Assembly: GCF_000718775.1 (NCBI RefSeq)
Contig: NZ_JOCB01000060.1
Coordinates: 1 to 48,881, forward strand
Source: Streptomyces sp. NRRL S-31
Lineage (GTDB): Bacteria > Actinomycetota > Actinomycetes > Streptomycetales > Streptomycetaceae
Reading direction: 5' to 3'
Length of the DNA stretch: 48,881 nt
Of the stretch, positions 1 through 7,073 are shown piece after piece. Under the pieces are notes generated by a model. It was not told the DNA's origin. It worked only from the letters and a program-made list of their open reading frames with translations, and did not search any database. The first letter of the stretch is position 1, and each line of letters opens with the position of its first letter. Position numbers and translations under genes: made by a program.

Positions 1-71
1 CGTCGGGGCGGGGGCTGGCGGGGTCGTCTGGACGGGGGCCTCGGCCGGGCCTGGACCGGGTCTCGGTCGGG

Positions 72-181
72 CCTGGACCGGTCCTGGAACGGACCCCGAA
101 CGTCCCTCGGCCGGACCTTGAACGAACCCCGAACAAACCTCGAACGGGCACCAGACGGACCTCTGCCGGACCTCAGGCGGA
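72..181. repeat. 11-bp degenerate tandem repeat (10 units)
   Basis: Ten consecutive 11-nt units can be laid end to end, with approximate consensus CCTCGAACGGA (for example units at 83-93, 94-104, 105-115, 116-126, 127-137, 138-148, 149-159, 160-170, 171-181). Similar half-degenerate units continue on both sides (about 49-61 and 182-230). The period is not a multiple of three and no plausible reading frame crosses it, so it looks non-coding. The rest of 1-464 holds no gene I can support; it may contain the promoter of the gene that follows. Confidence 0.75.
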
Positions 182-464
182 ACGCCCCGGAACGATCCGG
201 ACCGGAACGGCCTGGAACGGCCCGGATCAGGACGACCTGGTGATCAAGGCCCCGCCTTCCGCCGGGTATCTGCGAGACTGAGAGCTGATACATGGAGGCC
301 ATGCGCACGTACTCATCAGTGCCGGATGATCAGTGGCCGGGAAGACCCCCGTGGACTGTTGTTCCACCGCACGTTTCGGCGGGCGGCCGTGGGGGAGGTC
401 ACTGACACGATGATCGGGTTGCGCGGCAGGGCCACGCGTCCTAGAAAAGCAGTCGGGTGGAGAT

Positions 465-1250
465 ATGCATCGCGGTGGCGGACTGGGCGAGGGGACTGAT
501 GACCTGGGTCCTCGACGTGCCCGGCGGGGAAGGCACCGGCGCGACGCGGAGGAAACGACCGAGACACGGCAGACGGACGCACGTCAGTCCGACGCCCGTC
601 AGACACAGGGTCTACAGGGTGTTCCGAGTGAGCCCGAGCGGTACGACCGGCAGATCGACCGGGAGTTCGACCGCGGGGCCGGCCGGGAGGCCGAGCGCGG
701 GGCCGACCGCGAGGCCGACCAGCGGCGGGAGCGCAGGCTGGACCGGCCGGCCGACCGCCGGTTCGACCACCGGGCCGACCGTCTGCGGGCGGGGAGCAGG
801 AATGGTGGTCGGGTGGGGGTGACGTACAAATACTTCGGCGCACCGGACGGCGCGACCGCGGCCCGTGTTCCCATCTCGATGCGTCCCGAGGAACTCGGCG
901 GCGACGAGCTGGGCATGAACGGCATGTTCACCAAGATCAAGCCGGAGACGATGGCCGCGATGGTCCTGACCGGCATCGAGGGCGTCCCCCTGCACAAGGT
1001 GCCGCCCCTCGAACTGGTCGTCCTGCACCCCGACTACGCGGTCGTCAAGCTCCCCATGACGGTCGTCGACCCCCTCCGCGACATCGGCGAGGAGGCGGTC
1101 GGCGCGGCGGCCTTCATCTGGTCGACGGTCCCGGACCGGGGCGGCCCGCGGGACGCGTTCAACGTGTACCAACTGCTGCACGAGTGGCAGGACTTCAGCC
1201 ATCGGCTGCACGAGGCGGGGCATCAGGCGTATTGCTTGGTCTGGCCCTGA
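465..1250 (+). CDS. Conserved hypothetical protein with (D/E)Rxx tetrapeptide-repeat N-terminus
   Basis: I do not recognise a function. The C-terminal ~143 residues (from about residue 119, TYKYFGAPDG...) look like an ordinary globular domain, with a block of hydrophobic beta strands and a C-terminal HEWQDFSHRLHEAGHQ helix. Residues 1-118 are highly charged. Residues 61-108 consist of twelve four-residue units of the form D/E-R-x-x (nt 645-788), which could form a long ion-paired single alpha helix. Start is uncertain. ATG 465 has a GGTGGAG only about two bases away. An in-frame GTG at 819 would give a protein of just the globular core, which is how I would expect homologues to look. The repeat segment may therefore be 5' leader rather than protein. 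The gene converges on the catalase-fold gene downstream. Confidence 0.7.
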   Translation: MHRGGGLGEGTDDLGPRRARRGRHRRDAEETTETRQTDARQSDARQTQGLQGVPSEPERYDRQIDREFDRGAGREAERGADREADQRRERRLDRPADRRFDHRADRLRAGSRNGGRVGVTYKYFGAPDGATAARVPISMRPEELGGDELGMNGMFTKIKPETMAAMVLTGIEGVPLHKVPPLELVVLHPDYAVVKLPMTVVDPLRDIGEEAVGAAAFIWSTVPDRGGPRDAFNVYQLLHEWQDFSHRLHEAGHQAYCLVWP

Positions 1251-1376
1251 GCCGGGGCTTCTTGGGCGGCGGGCGGGGTATTCGGACACCGCCCTCGTCA
1301 TGTGCCAGGAGGGGCCTTCAGGCGGCCAGGGCACATTGATTTCGCCAGGGGCGCTGATGTGCTCAGGCGTTCGCCT

Positions 1377-2507
1377 TCACCGGGCCGGGCCGAGTACCTC
1401 GTCGGCGCTGCGGGGTTCTGTGCGCGGCTGCTTGTTGAGCTTGTGACGCGCGATGGAGGACCGACGGTAGACCTCCTTGCGGGCCCGCATGATGTTGCCC
1501 AGGGGCGCGTGTTCGGCGGTGACCCGCCAGGGCGTGAAGGACAGTGAGTCCATCTGCTCCAGGTTCTCCGGACCGGAGATGTCCTGTTGCGGCAGCCGAA
1601 GCTTCGCCACGGTGACGGACGGCGACAGCTGCTCGGGCCACTCCACGGTCGTGTCCTCCACCGGCATGCGCGCCAGGTCGGTACAGAGCTGGACCTGGAT
1701 GTCGAAGGCGTAGGGCCGTGCCTGGAGTTCGGCCTGGAGGGCCGGTCGGAAGACCTCTGCCGCGGAGGTCGGGTCGATGTCGCGGCGCACCACCTTGGCG
1801 GCGGAGTCCGGGTCGGGGGTGATGCGGACCTTGGCGATGTAGTCCCCGTGCCGGACGGCGCCCATCGTCCAGTAGCTCGACAGCAGGACATTCGCCGGTG
1901 GGGTCTTCGCCAGGCGGAGGAAGGCCAGGAACTCGTCCCATGCCCAGTTGTCCTGGTCCAGAGTTCCCTTTCCGGTTACGAAGTCGGTGTAGAAGCGATG
2001 TGCTCCGGGGCGGCCCTGGGAGAAGTAGGCCGGCGCGTTCAGGAATAGTTCCTGGATGAAGAGGTAGTGCTCGACCGTGTTGCAGAAGAAGATCGGTCCG
2101 TTGATGTTGGCGTAGTCGAAGGTGCCTGTGTCCGGTTCGTCGTCCAGCAGGGTCGGGCCGGGGATGTCGAACATCTTCAGTGCCAGTCCGGTGGCGGCGC
2201 CCAGTCGTGCGTCGGCTCCTGCGTGCGGCGAGCCGTTGGAGAAGCGGATGAGTGCGTCGTGGGTGCCCGGCGTCGCGTAGATGCCTTGGGTGTACTCGGG
2301 GGGTAGACCGCCCAGGATCTCGACTTCCCCTCGGACCAGCCCGTAGCCCTTGGCATGGGCGTCGCGCAGGGCCTGCCCGGTGCCACCGGATTCGACGGAG
2401 TCGACGATGTATTTCTCGGTCTTGCTGATCACCGTCTGCACATCGCGGTCGAAGTTCGGATCGTGGGCTTCAACGTCAGGCGTATAGCGGACGAACTGTG
2501 CTGCCAT
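1377..2507 (-). CDS. Catalase-fold heme protein (catalase-related / allene-oxide-synthase-like)
   Basis: 376 residues, shorter than a full catalase (about 480+) and close to the size of coral allene oxide synthase-type catalase relatives. Visible catalase signatures: distal His51 in DAHAKGYG, R88-F-S-N91-G-S-P-H, RLGAATGLALKMFD (the RG.A.KF block), NINGPIFF around residues 134-141, and the proximal heme ligand motif R343-KEV-Y347 (R-x-x-x-Y). No signal peptide is visible, so it is probably cytosolic. The reaction is not predictable from sequence: H2O2 dismutation, peroxidase and fatty-acid hydroperoxide chemistry are all known for the fold. It lies 53 nt downstream of the DyP gene on the same strand and is likely co-transcribed with it. 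Confidence 0.85.
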   Translation of the reverse strand: MAAQFVRYTPDVEAHDPNFDRDVQTVISKTEKYIVDSVESGGTGQALRDAHAKGYGLVRGEVEILGGLPPEYTQGIYATPGTHDALIRFSNGSPHAGADARLGAATGLALKMFDIPGPTLLDDEPDTGTFDYANINGPIFFCNTVEHYLFIQELFLNAPAYFSQGRPGAHRFYTDFVTGKGTLDQDNWAWDEFLAFLRLAKTPPANVLLSSYWTMGAVRHGDYIAKVRITPDPDSAAKVVRRDIDPTSAAEVFRPALQAELQARPYAFDIQVQLCTDLARMPVEDTTVEWPEQLSPSVTVAKLRLPQQDISGPENLEQMDSLSFTPWRVTAEHAPLGNIMRARKEVYRRSSIARHKLNKQPRTEPRSADEVLGPAR

Positions 2508-2560
2508 GGTGTCGAACCCTCCTCGAAGACCGTGGGGAAGACCGCGGCCGGAAACCGCCC

Positions 2561-3910
2561 TCAGTCCTCCAGCTCCGCGAGCCAGCGCAAGGCACGCAAC
2601 CCCGGCACGAAGCAGTACTCGCCGCCACGGGTGACCACGAAGCTGGGCAGGTTCCGCAGACGACGCCGGACCGGCTTCTCCGGGATGGTGAGGGTGCCGG
2701 TTCCGCCGTGATGGCCGGCCACCGCGTCCTTCTCACCGGGGTAGCCGATGAAGTTGCCATCGTTGATCCACTGGGCCTTGATAAATTCAAACTGTCGTTC
2801 CAGGTGGGCTCCGAGGAACACTCCGACCAGACCACGCTCGGCACCGTCGTCCTCCAGCACACCCTCCGGCAGCGGTGGGCCGTAGGTGGTGCCGCGGCGG
2901 ATGAGGCGATGCATCCGTGCGTCGCCGATGATGGTGGAATCTCGGGGGTTGGTGCGCCGGATGTGTGCACCGGCGGGGCACCGGTAGCCGCGGTCGTCGT
3001 TCTCCCGGTACAGGAAGTTGTTGACGCGCTGCGGGTCGGCGGCCAGCTCCGGGTCATCGTGTTCCGGTGCCAGTGCAAGCGGTGCTCCGCTCGGCCAGCG
3101 CCCCACCATCTTCGCCGCCAGGAGTGCTTCCTCCTCGGCGCTGGACCTGTTCGCACGCAGGAAACGGCGCCAGGCCGCCACGTTGGTGTGGGCCTTGCGC
3201 ACGGCTGCGTACGTCCCGTTGCGGCCCAGCACATCGGGGGTGGGCATGGGCGGCAGGCTGCCCGTTTCGTCGGGGTAGCCGAGGATGAACTCGCCGGCCT
3301 TGATGGGGGCCTCCTGCGGGTTGGAGCCGGGCAGTCCGACGCCCTCGATGTTCGGATGGCTGATGCCGTCCCGGAAGCCGAAGGTGGTGCGCCCGGTGGG
3401 GAGCTGACGGACCTCCTGCTGCCAGATCACCTGGACACCGGGCGTGTCCTCGAAGGCGACACGGGCCTGCTCCAACTTCTCGCTCAGCTGCGCCGCGTCG
3501 GAGGCGAGGGCACTCAGCGCGATATGGACATCGCCCGTTCCGAACGGCGCCTCCCAGTGCTCCGGGGCACTTTCGCCCACGTCGCCGATCAACTCCGCCC
3601 GGGCGGCCATGCCCTCGCGAAACGCCCGCGGAAAGCTGTCCAGCGACTCCTGGGGCACCCCCAGGGCTTTCAGCCCTTGGTAGGTGAACGCCACAGCCAC
3701 CCAGGCATCCTGGCTCCGGTCCGTGCTGGGCAGACCGCCCGAGGTCACCGGAAGCAGCCGCCGCAGCAGGGCGCGCCCGGCGTGGCGGTCATCGACGCGC
3801 AGGAAGATGAACTTTCCCTCATAGGGCACGGGCCGCGGGCGTAGGGCCCCGCTCTGGACGTCGTCGATCTCGATGCGCCCGGCCTCGCTGCGGCTGTCCG
3901 CGGTGTTCAT
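2561..3910 (-). CDS. Dyp-type heme peroxidase
   Basis: 449 residues from the chosen start. It has the DyP catalytic GxxDG motif in TTFGFRDGISHP (Asp about residue 181) and the proximal heme His in CPAGAHIRRTNPRD (about residue 316). DyPs oxidise dyes, phenols or other donors with H2O2. No Tat signal is seen (no N-terminal RRxFLK), so unlike EfeB types this one looks cytosolic. I chose ATG 3910 because GGAGG precedes it on the minus strand; an in-frame ATG at 4015 has no ribosome binding site and adds a low-quality Arg-rich stretch. The next gene downstream encodes a catalase-fold protein and the upstream gene a small conserved partner. The MITE at 4045-4275 separates the upstream gene from this one. 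Confidence 0.9.
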   Translation of the reverse strand: MNTADSRSEAGRIEIDDVQSGALRPRPVPYEGKFIFLRVDDRHAGRALLRRLLPVTSGGLPSTDRSQDAWVAVAFTYQGLKALGVPQESLDSFPRAFREGMAARAELIGDVGESAPEHWEAPFGTGDVHIALSALASDAAQLSEKLEQARVAFEDTPGVQVIWQQEVRQLPTGRTTFGFRDGISHPNIEGVGLPGSNPQEAPIKAGEFILGYPDETGSLPPMPTPDVLGRNGTYAAVRKAHTNVAAWRRFLRANRSSAEEEALLAAKMVGRWPSGAPLALAPEHDDPELAADPQRVNNFLYRENDDRGYRCPAGAHIRRTNPRDSTIIGDARMHRLIRRGTTYGPPLPEGVLEDDGAERGLVGVFLGAHLERQFEFIKAQWINDGNFIGYPGEKDAVAGHHGGTGTLTIPEKPVRRRLRNLPSFVVTRGGEYCFVPGLRALRWLAELED

Positions 3911-4040
3911 GATCGCTTGTGCCTCCACATCAGTCTTCGCTTGGGCAGCACCGCGACAGCCGACCAGCGTCCGCCGACGCGGTCCGGCGTCGGGTCGGGT
4001 CCGCAGGTCGGTCATGTCCGGGTTTCAGGCCGTCCGAGCC

Positions 4041-4279
4041 CTAGGTCCTGTCGTCAAACTCCCGCCGTCCGCCCGGAGGGCGGGCCTTGCGGCGTCAGGT
4101 GCGTGCTCTGGGGGTCCCCCCGGCCGAAGGCTGGGGGAGTGCCGGGCTCCGTCCCTCGTACTGGACGTACTTGGGTCGGGGCCCGGTGCGGCGAGTGGGG
4201 GCACCTCCCACTCCCTTAAGGCAGTGGGGGAGCGTGCATGGCGTCGCGAGGCAGGCGGGAGTCTGACGACAGGGCCTAG
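4041..4279. mobile_element. MITE-like element with 22-bp terminal inverted repeats and CTAG target duplication
   Basis: Left end 4045-4066 and right end 4254-4275 are inverted repeats matching at 20 of 22 positions, both reading inward G(T/C)CCTGTCGTCA. Each end is flanked by CTAG (4041-4044 and 4276-4279), which fits the CTAG/YTAR duplications made by IS5-group transposases. The 231-bp interior has no ORF. It is built of nested hairpins (GGGGGTCCCCCC, AGGCTGGGGGAG and CACTCCCTTAAGGCAGTGGG segments) of a kind I recall as common dispersed Streptomyces repeats. The right-hand CTAG contains the TAG stop codon (minus strand) of the neighbouring gene. Confidence 0.85.
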
Positions 4280-4866
4280 GCCGAGGCTTCCTCCAGCAAC
4301 TTCTGGAAGGCGGGTGTGGCCACCAATTCCGCGTTGGCCGGATTCTCCAGCGCCGTCCGGAACTCCGGGGTGTCCAGCACCTCCTGGAACGCTTCGTCCA
4401 CGCGCTGGTCCTTGTAGATCTGCTGGACGGTCAGATCGGGGTAGGCGCTGACGAAGACGCCTGCGGGTTCCTGGTGGGCCAGGAACCAGTCCTTGGCCCC
4501 TGGATCTTTGACGCCGGGGAATCCTTCGCTGTGTGAGAAGACCTTGTCGAAGCGTTCTCCGACCACCGTCTTGGCGAAGTCGTCGATGTAGGTGTCCCAG
4601 GAGCCGTCGAAGACGCTGGCGAACATGAACCTGGTGTCGTTGTCGAAGATGACGTGCCGTGCGTCATGCAGCGTGCCGATCTGGCGCACCGCCGCATGGA
4701 CATCCTTGTCATTCGCCGCGTCGGCCATCGCGGCGAGATCCGCACGCAACGCATCCGCCTCGCCCGGCTTGATCTTGGTGAACACGGTGAACTCGTTGCA
4801 GACCCCGTCCATCCTGCCCGGGTGCTCATGGTGGGCCGACGGGGTTCCACCTGTCGTCGCAGCCAT
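4276..4866 (-). CDS. Conserved small protein of the DyP/catalase-like locus
   Basis: 196 residues with ATG at 4866 preceded by AGGAGG at good spacing. The sequence begins near VCNEFTVFTKIKPGEADALRADL and continues with FDNDTRFMFASVFDGSWDTYIDDFAK, which reads like a soluble alpha/beta (ferredoxin-like or dimeric barrel) domain. There is no signal peptide, no membrane segment and no recognised cofactor motif. I recall related segments occurring with or fused to peroxidase/catalase-like proteins in other bacteria, but this is from memory. It is the first gene of the presumed heme locus. Its TAG stop codon lies within the CTAG target duplication of the MITE. It could act as a structural partner, substrate carrier or heme handler. 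Confidence 0.75.
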   Translation of the reverse strand: MAATTGGTPSAHHEHPGRMDGVCNEFTVFTKIKPGEADALRADLAAMADAANDKDVHAAVRQIGTLHDARHVIFDNDTRFMFASVFDGSWDTYIDDFAKTVVGERFDKVFSHSEGFPGVKDPGAKDWFLAHQEPAGVFVSAYPDLTVQQIYKDQRVDEAFQEVLDTPEFRTALENPANAELVATPAFQKLLEEASA

Positions 4867-5052
4867 CGCGAGGTCCTCCTGCCGCGGATCGGTGCGAGGG
4901 TCCCCAAGCGCCTGGGCATGAAGCGCGATCGCCCTCACGTCTCGATCCTCCCTGCGGCTGACCGGCCTCGCATCTCGGGTCAGGGGCGCTGTGGTCACCC
5001 GGGGCGGCACCTCGGAGCCCCGGCGATTGCGGAGTCGCCTGCCCGGTGCAGC

Positions 5053-5078
5053 AGGACCCGCCGGCGCCGGCGGGTCCT
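5053..5078. promoter_or_regulatory. 26-bp perfect palindrome between divergent genes
   Basis: Two 13-nt arms with no spacer (AGGACCCGCCGGC followed by its exact complement). It lies in the 439-bp gap (4867-5305) between the heme locus and the GAP-family gene. No T-run follows on either strand, so it is more likely an operator or cruciform-prone site than a classical terminator. I see no other gene in this gap. Confidence 0.5.
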
Positions 5079-5305
5079 CGCGTCCCGAGAAGCTCCCGAG
5101 GACAGATCCGGCCAGGCGCAGGAAGATGGAATTCGGTGAGACGTGCCGAGTACGTCGTCTTCACCGTTGCCGGGCAGCCGGTTCCCGCGTGGCCGCGAAG
5201 ACAGCGTCACAGTCCATCGGGCTCCAGCCCGTTGCGCCGCCCAGGCGGCCGGGTCACCCGCTTCCGCCGCCCCTCGCTCCACCGGATCGCCACCCGGAGG
5301 CAACC

Positions 5306-5983
5306 ATGGGTCACGTCCTCGGTGACGTGCTGGGTTTCGCGGCCGCAGTCGCCGTCAGCCCTCTCCCGATCATCGCCGTCATCCTCATACTCGCCACGCC
5401 CCGGGGGCGGCTGAACGGCGTGCTCTTCACCGTCGGCTGGATCCTGGGACTCTCGGCTCTGGGCGCGGTGATGTTGGCGATCGCCTCTCCCACGGGTGCC
5501 TCCTCCCACGGTCACCCCGCCACCTGGGTGGGGGCCCTCAAGCTCGTCCTGGGCCTGTTCCTCGTCGTCTTCGGCGCCCGGCAGTGGCACCGGCGCCCGA
5601 GGGATCCCTCACAGGCCAAGCTGCCGAAGTGGATGAGCGCGATCGACCGCCTCACCCCGGTCAAGATCTTCGCGCTGGGAGTGGCCCTGGCCGCGCTCAA
5701 CGCGAAGAACGCCCCGCTCACCATCGCCGCGGGGGCCACGATCGGCTCGGCAGGACTGCCGGTCGGACAGGAGATCGCGTCGCTGGCGATCTTCGTCGTG
5801 ATCGCCACCCTCGGCCTGCTGGCCCCGTTGGCAGTCTTCCTCCTCGGTGGAGAGCGAGCCAGGACCACACTCGGCAACTGGAAAGAGTGGGCAGCTCAGC
5901 ACAACGTCGCCGTGATGGCCGTCCTGTTCTTCGTCCTCGGGCTGAAACTGCTCGGAGACGGCATCTCCATCCTCGTCTCCTGA
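5306..5983 (+). CDS. GAP family (Sap / GPL-addressing type) integral membrane protein
   Basis: 225 residues starting at ATG 5306, five bases after GGAGG. It has six hydrophobic segments: about residues 5-30, 38-60, 75-93, 125-150, 158-182 and 200-222. The pattern (N-terminal helix with SPLPIIAVILIL, charged loop around ARQWHRRPRDP, then TPVKIFALGVALAALNAKN) matches the actinobacterial GAP/Sap protein family linked to glycopeptidolipid or other cell-surface lipid export in mycobacteria. The substrate here is unknown. It is transcribed divergently from the heme locus, and an integrase fossil follows its stop codon on the other strand. Confidence 0.8.
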   Translation: MGHVLGDVLGFAAAVAVSPLPIIAVILILATPRGRLNGVLFTVGWILGLSALGAVMLAIASPTGASSHGHPATWVGALKLVLGLFLVVFGARQWHRRPRDPSQAKLPKWMSAIDRLTPVKIFALGVALAALNAKNAPLTIAAGATIGSAGLPVGQEIASLAIFVVIATLGLLAPLAVFLLGGERARTTLGNWKEWAAQHNVAVMAVLFFVLGLKLLGDGISILVS

Positions 5984-6137
5984 TGTCCGCGTCTCGCCGG
6001 ACGGCAGCGGATGCGTGTACGTCCGGAGCGTGGAGCCCGAGTCCGAGTGGCCGAGGTGCCCGGAGAGCGCCATGCCCTCCCCCGCGTCCCGGAACACAGA
6101 AGCGCATGCCTGCCGGTGGGCGAGCATCCCGTCCGAG
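5984..6137 (-). pseudogene. C-terminal remnant of a tyrosine recombinase/integrase
   Basis: The minus-strand translation of this otherwise unassigned gap contains a segment ACASVFRDAGEGMALSGHLG followed directly by HSDSGSTLRTYTHPLP. This aligns by eye with the C-terminal catalytic part of actinobacterial integrases (ASxLxxAG...LGHSD.G.TLRTYTHLMPSSEERT). It includes the LGHS histidine and the nucleophilic Tyr of LRTYTH. The region encoding the catalytic Arg and HxxR box is missing, with HRQA in place of LRHT, and there is no start. This indicates decay of an integrated element. Confidence 0.65.
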
Positions 6138-6140
6138 CGA

Positions 6141-6176
6141 TTAAGGAACGATCGTTCTTGACTGATCGTTCCTTAA
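6141..6176. promoter_or_regulatory. tetR operator: 13-bp inverted repeat
   Basis: Arms TTAAGGAACGATC (6141-6153) and GATCGTTCCTTAA (6164-6176) are exact complements with a 10-nt spacer. The left arm also runs into a second palindrome, AACGATCGTT (6148-6157). The site lies just upstream of the TetR gene and overlaps its predicted -35 box, so autorepression is the simplest reading. Confidence 0.8.
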
Positions 6177-6187
6177 CTGTCTACCGT
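6158..6187 (+). promoter_or_regulatory. Predicted tetR promoter, probably leaderless
   Basis: TTGACT (6158-6163), an 18-nt spacer and TACCGT (6182-6187) form a housekeeping-type promoter. The ATG at 6195 lies seven bases past the -10 box and no Shine-Dalgarno is present, which fits a leaderless transcript. The -35 box lies inside the palindromic operator. Confidence 0.6.
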
Positions 6188-6194
6188 AGTGGTC

Positions 6195-6695
6195 ATGGGC
6201 AGGCCGAGAGCATTTGACGAGGACGAAGCGGTGCGTGCGGCCGTGCGCCTGTTCGGCGGGCGCGCGTATGACGGTGTGTCCGTCGATGACCTCGTCACTC
6301 ACCTGGGCGTGCACCGCAACAGCCTGTACAAGACGTTCGGCAGCAAGCGCGGCCTCTACCTGATGGCTCTGCGCCGCCACCTCGCCGACGACGTCCGCTC
6401 TTTGCTCGACGCCCTCGCCGGCGCAACGGATGCCGCGGCCGTACTGCGGCTCGTCACGTCGGCCGACCTCGATCTGCTTCTCCTCGCGGCGATCGAACGC
6501 GCACCGGTCGACGAGGAGGTCGCCCTTGAGGTGACGGCCGCGTTGGCTGCCGTCGACCGGGCGATCGCCGACGCGCTCGGTATTCCCCCCGACCTGGCAG
6601 CCGCTCTCACGGCCGCCGCGCTGGGCATCCTTCTGCGCGGCAACCCCGACGAAGTCGCCGCCGCGCTGACCCGCCACCTCGGCCCTCTTACCTGA
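6195..6695 (+). CDS. TetR/AcrR family transcriptional regulator
   Basis: 166 residues from ATG 6195; a GTG at 6189 would add two residues. The N-terminus is typical of the family: MGRPRAFDEDEAVRAAVRLF, then YDGVSVDDLVTHLGVHRNSLYKTFGSKRGLY, giving a helix-turn-helix at about residues 27-46. The C-terminal ligand domain is divergent and leucine/alanine rich. It is the first gene of a tight set with the next two genes, preceded by its own palindromic operator. The likely role is ligand-responsive repression of this operon; the ligand is unknown. Confidence 0.88.
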   Translation: MGRPRAFDEDEAVRAAVRLFGGRAYDGVSVDDLVTHLGVHRNSLYKTFGSKRGLYLMALRRHLADDVRSLLDALAGATDAAAVLRLVTSADLDLLLLAAIERAPVDEEVALEVTAALAAVDRAIADALGIPPDLAAALTAAALGILLRGNPDEVAAALTRHLGPLT

Positions 6696-6709
6696 AAAGG
6701 GAACCTGAC

Positions 6710-7060
6710 ATGGCACTGATACGTATCGTCGGCGACGACCTCGTCGTCGTGATGGAGGGTCTCGACAAGCTCTGGGCCTTCAAGGGCCGCCTGACCATCC
6801 CGCTGGCCAACGTCCGTGGCGCGACCGCCGACCCCGGTATCGCCACCGCCCCCAAAGGAATCCGCGCGCCGGGCTCCCACGTACCCGGTGTGATCACCGC
6901 GGGCACATTCCATCAGGACGGTGACAAGATCTTCTGGGACGTCAGGGATCCGTCGAAGGCTGTCGTGGTCGAACTCGCCGACGAGAAGTACGCACGTCTG
7001 GTTCTCCAGGTCGACGACCCCCGCGCGACTGTCGCCCTGATCGAGAATGCCCTTGTCTGA
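6710..7060 (+). CDS. Conserved hypothetical protein, small beta-rich domain
   Basis: 116 residues, ATG 6710 after AAAAGGGA. The sequence alternates short beta strands (IRIVGDDLVVVMEGLDKLWAF, KIFWDVRDPSKAVVVELADEKYARLVLQV) and ends in a helix (PRATVALIENAL), a layout like bacterial PH-type domains. There are no catalytic motifs, signal peptide or membrane segment. It lies 14 nt after the TetR gene and its end overlaps the possible upstream start of the hydrolase gene, so it is certainly part of the same transcript. Function unknown. Confidence 0.75.
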   Translation: MALIRIVGDDLVVVMEGLDKLWAFKGRLTIPLANVRGATADPGIATAPKGIRAPGSHVPGVITAGTFHQDGDKIFWDVRDPSKAVVVELADEKYARLVLQVDDPRATVALIENALV

Positions 7061-7073
7061 CGGGGGAAGGCCA

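Noticed and set aside
301..405. Short open frame of 34 codons after GGAGG
   Set aside because: Third-position GC is far below the genome norm and the ribosome binding site is only two bases from the ATG; treated as leader sequence.
645..788. CRISPR-like array
   Set aside because: Units are 12 bp, directly adjoining, in frame and without spacers; no cas genes are present.
2773..2790. Possible bldA-type TTA codon in the DyP gene
   Set aside because: The A/T-rich stretch reads Phe-Glu-Phe-Ile-Lys in frame; no TTA codon.
3911..4015. Upstream ATG extension of the DyP gene
   Set aside because: No ribosome binding site before 4015, Arg-rich unsupported residues, and a good GGAGG before ATG 3910.
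898..4795. Shared FTKIKP string in the hypothetical protein at 465-1250 and the small protein at 4276-4866
   Set aside because: Only six residues match and the flanks differ, so common ancestry is not supported.
5079..5305. Possible small gene before the GAP-family protein
   Set aside because: Open frames here lack a ribosome binding site, have random composition, and no recognisable product.
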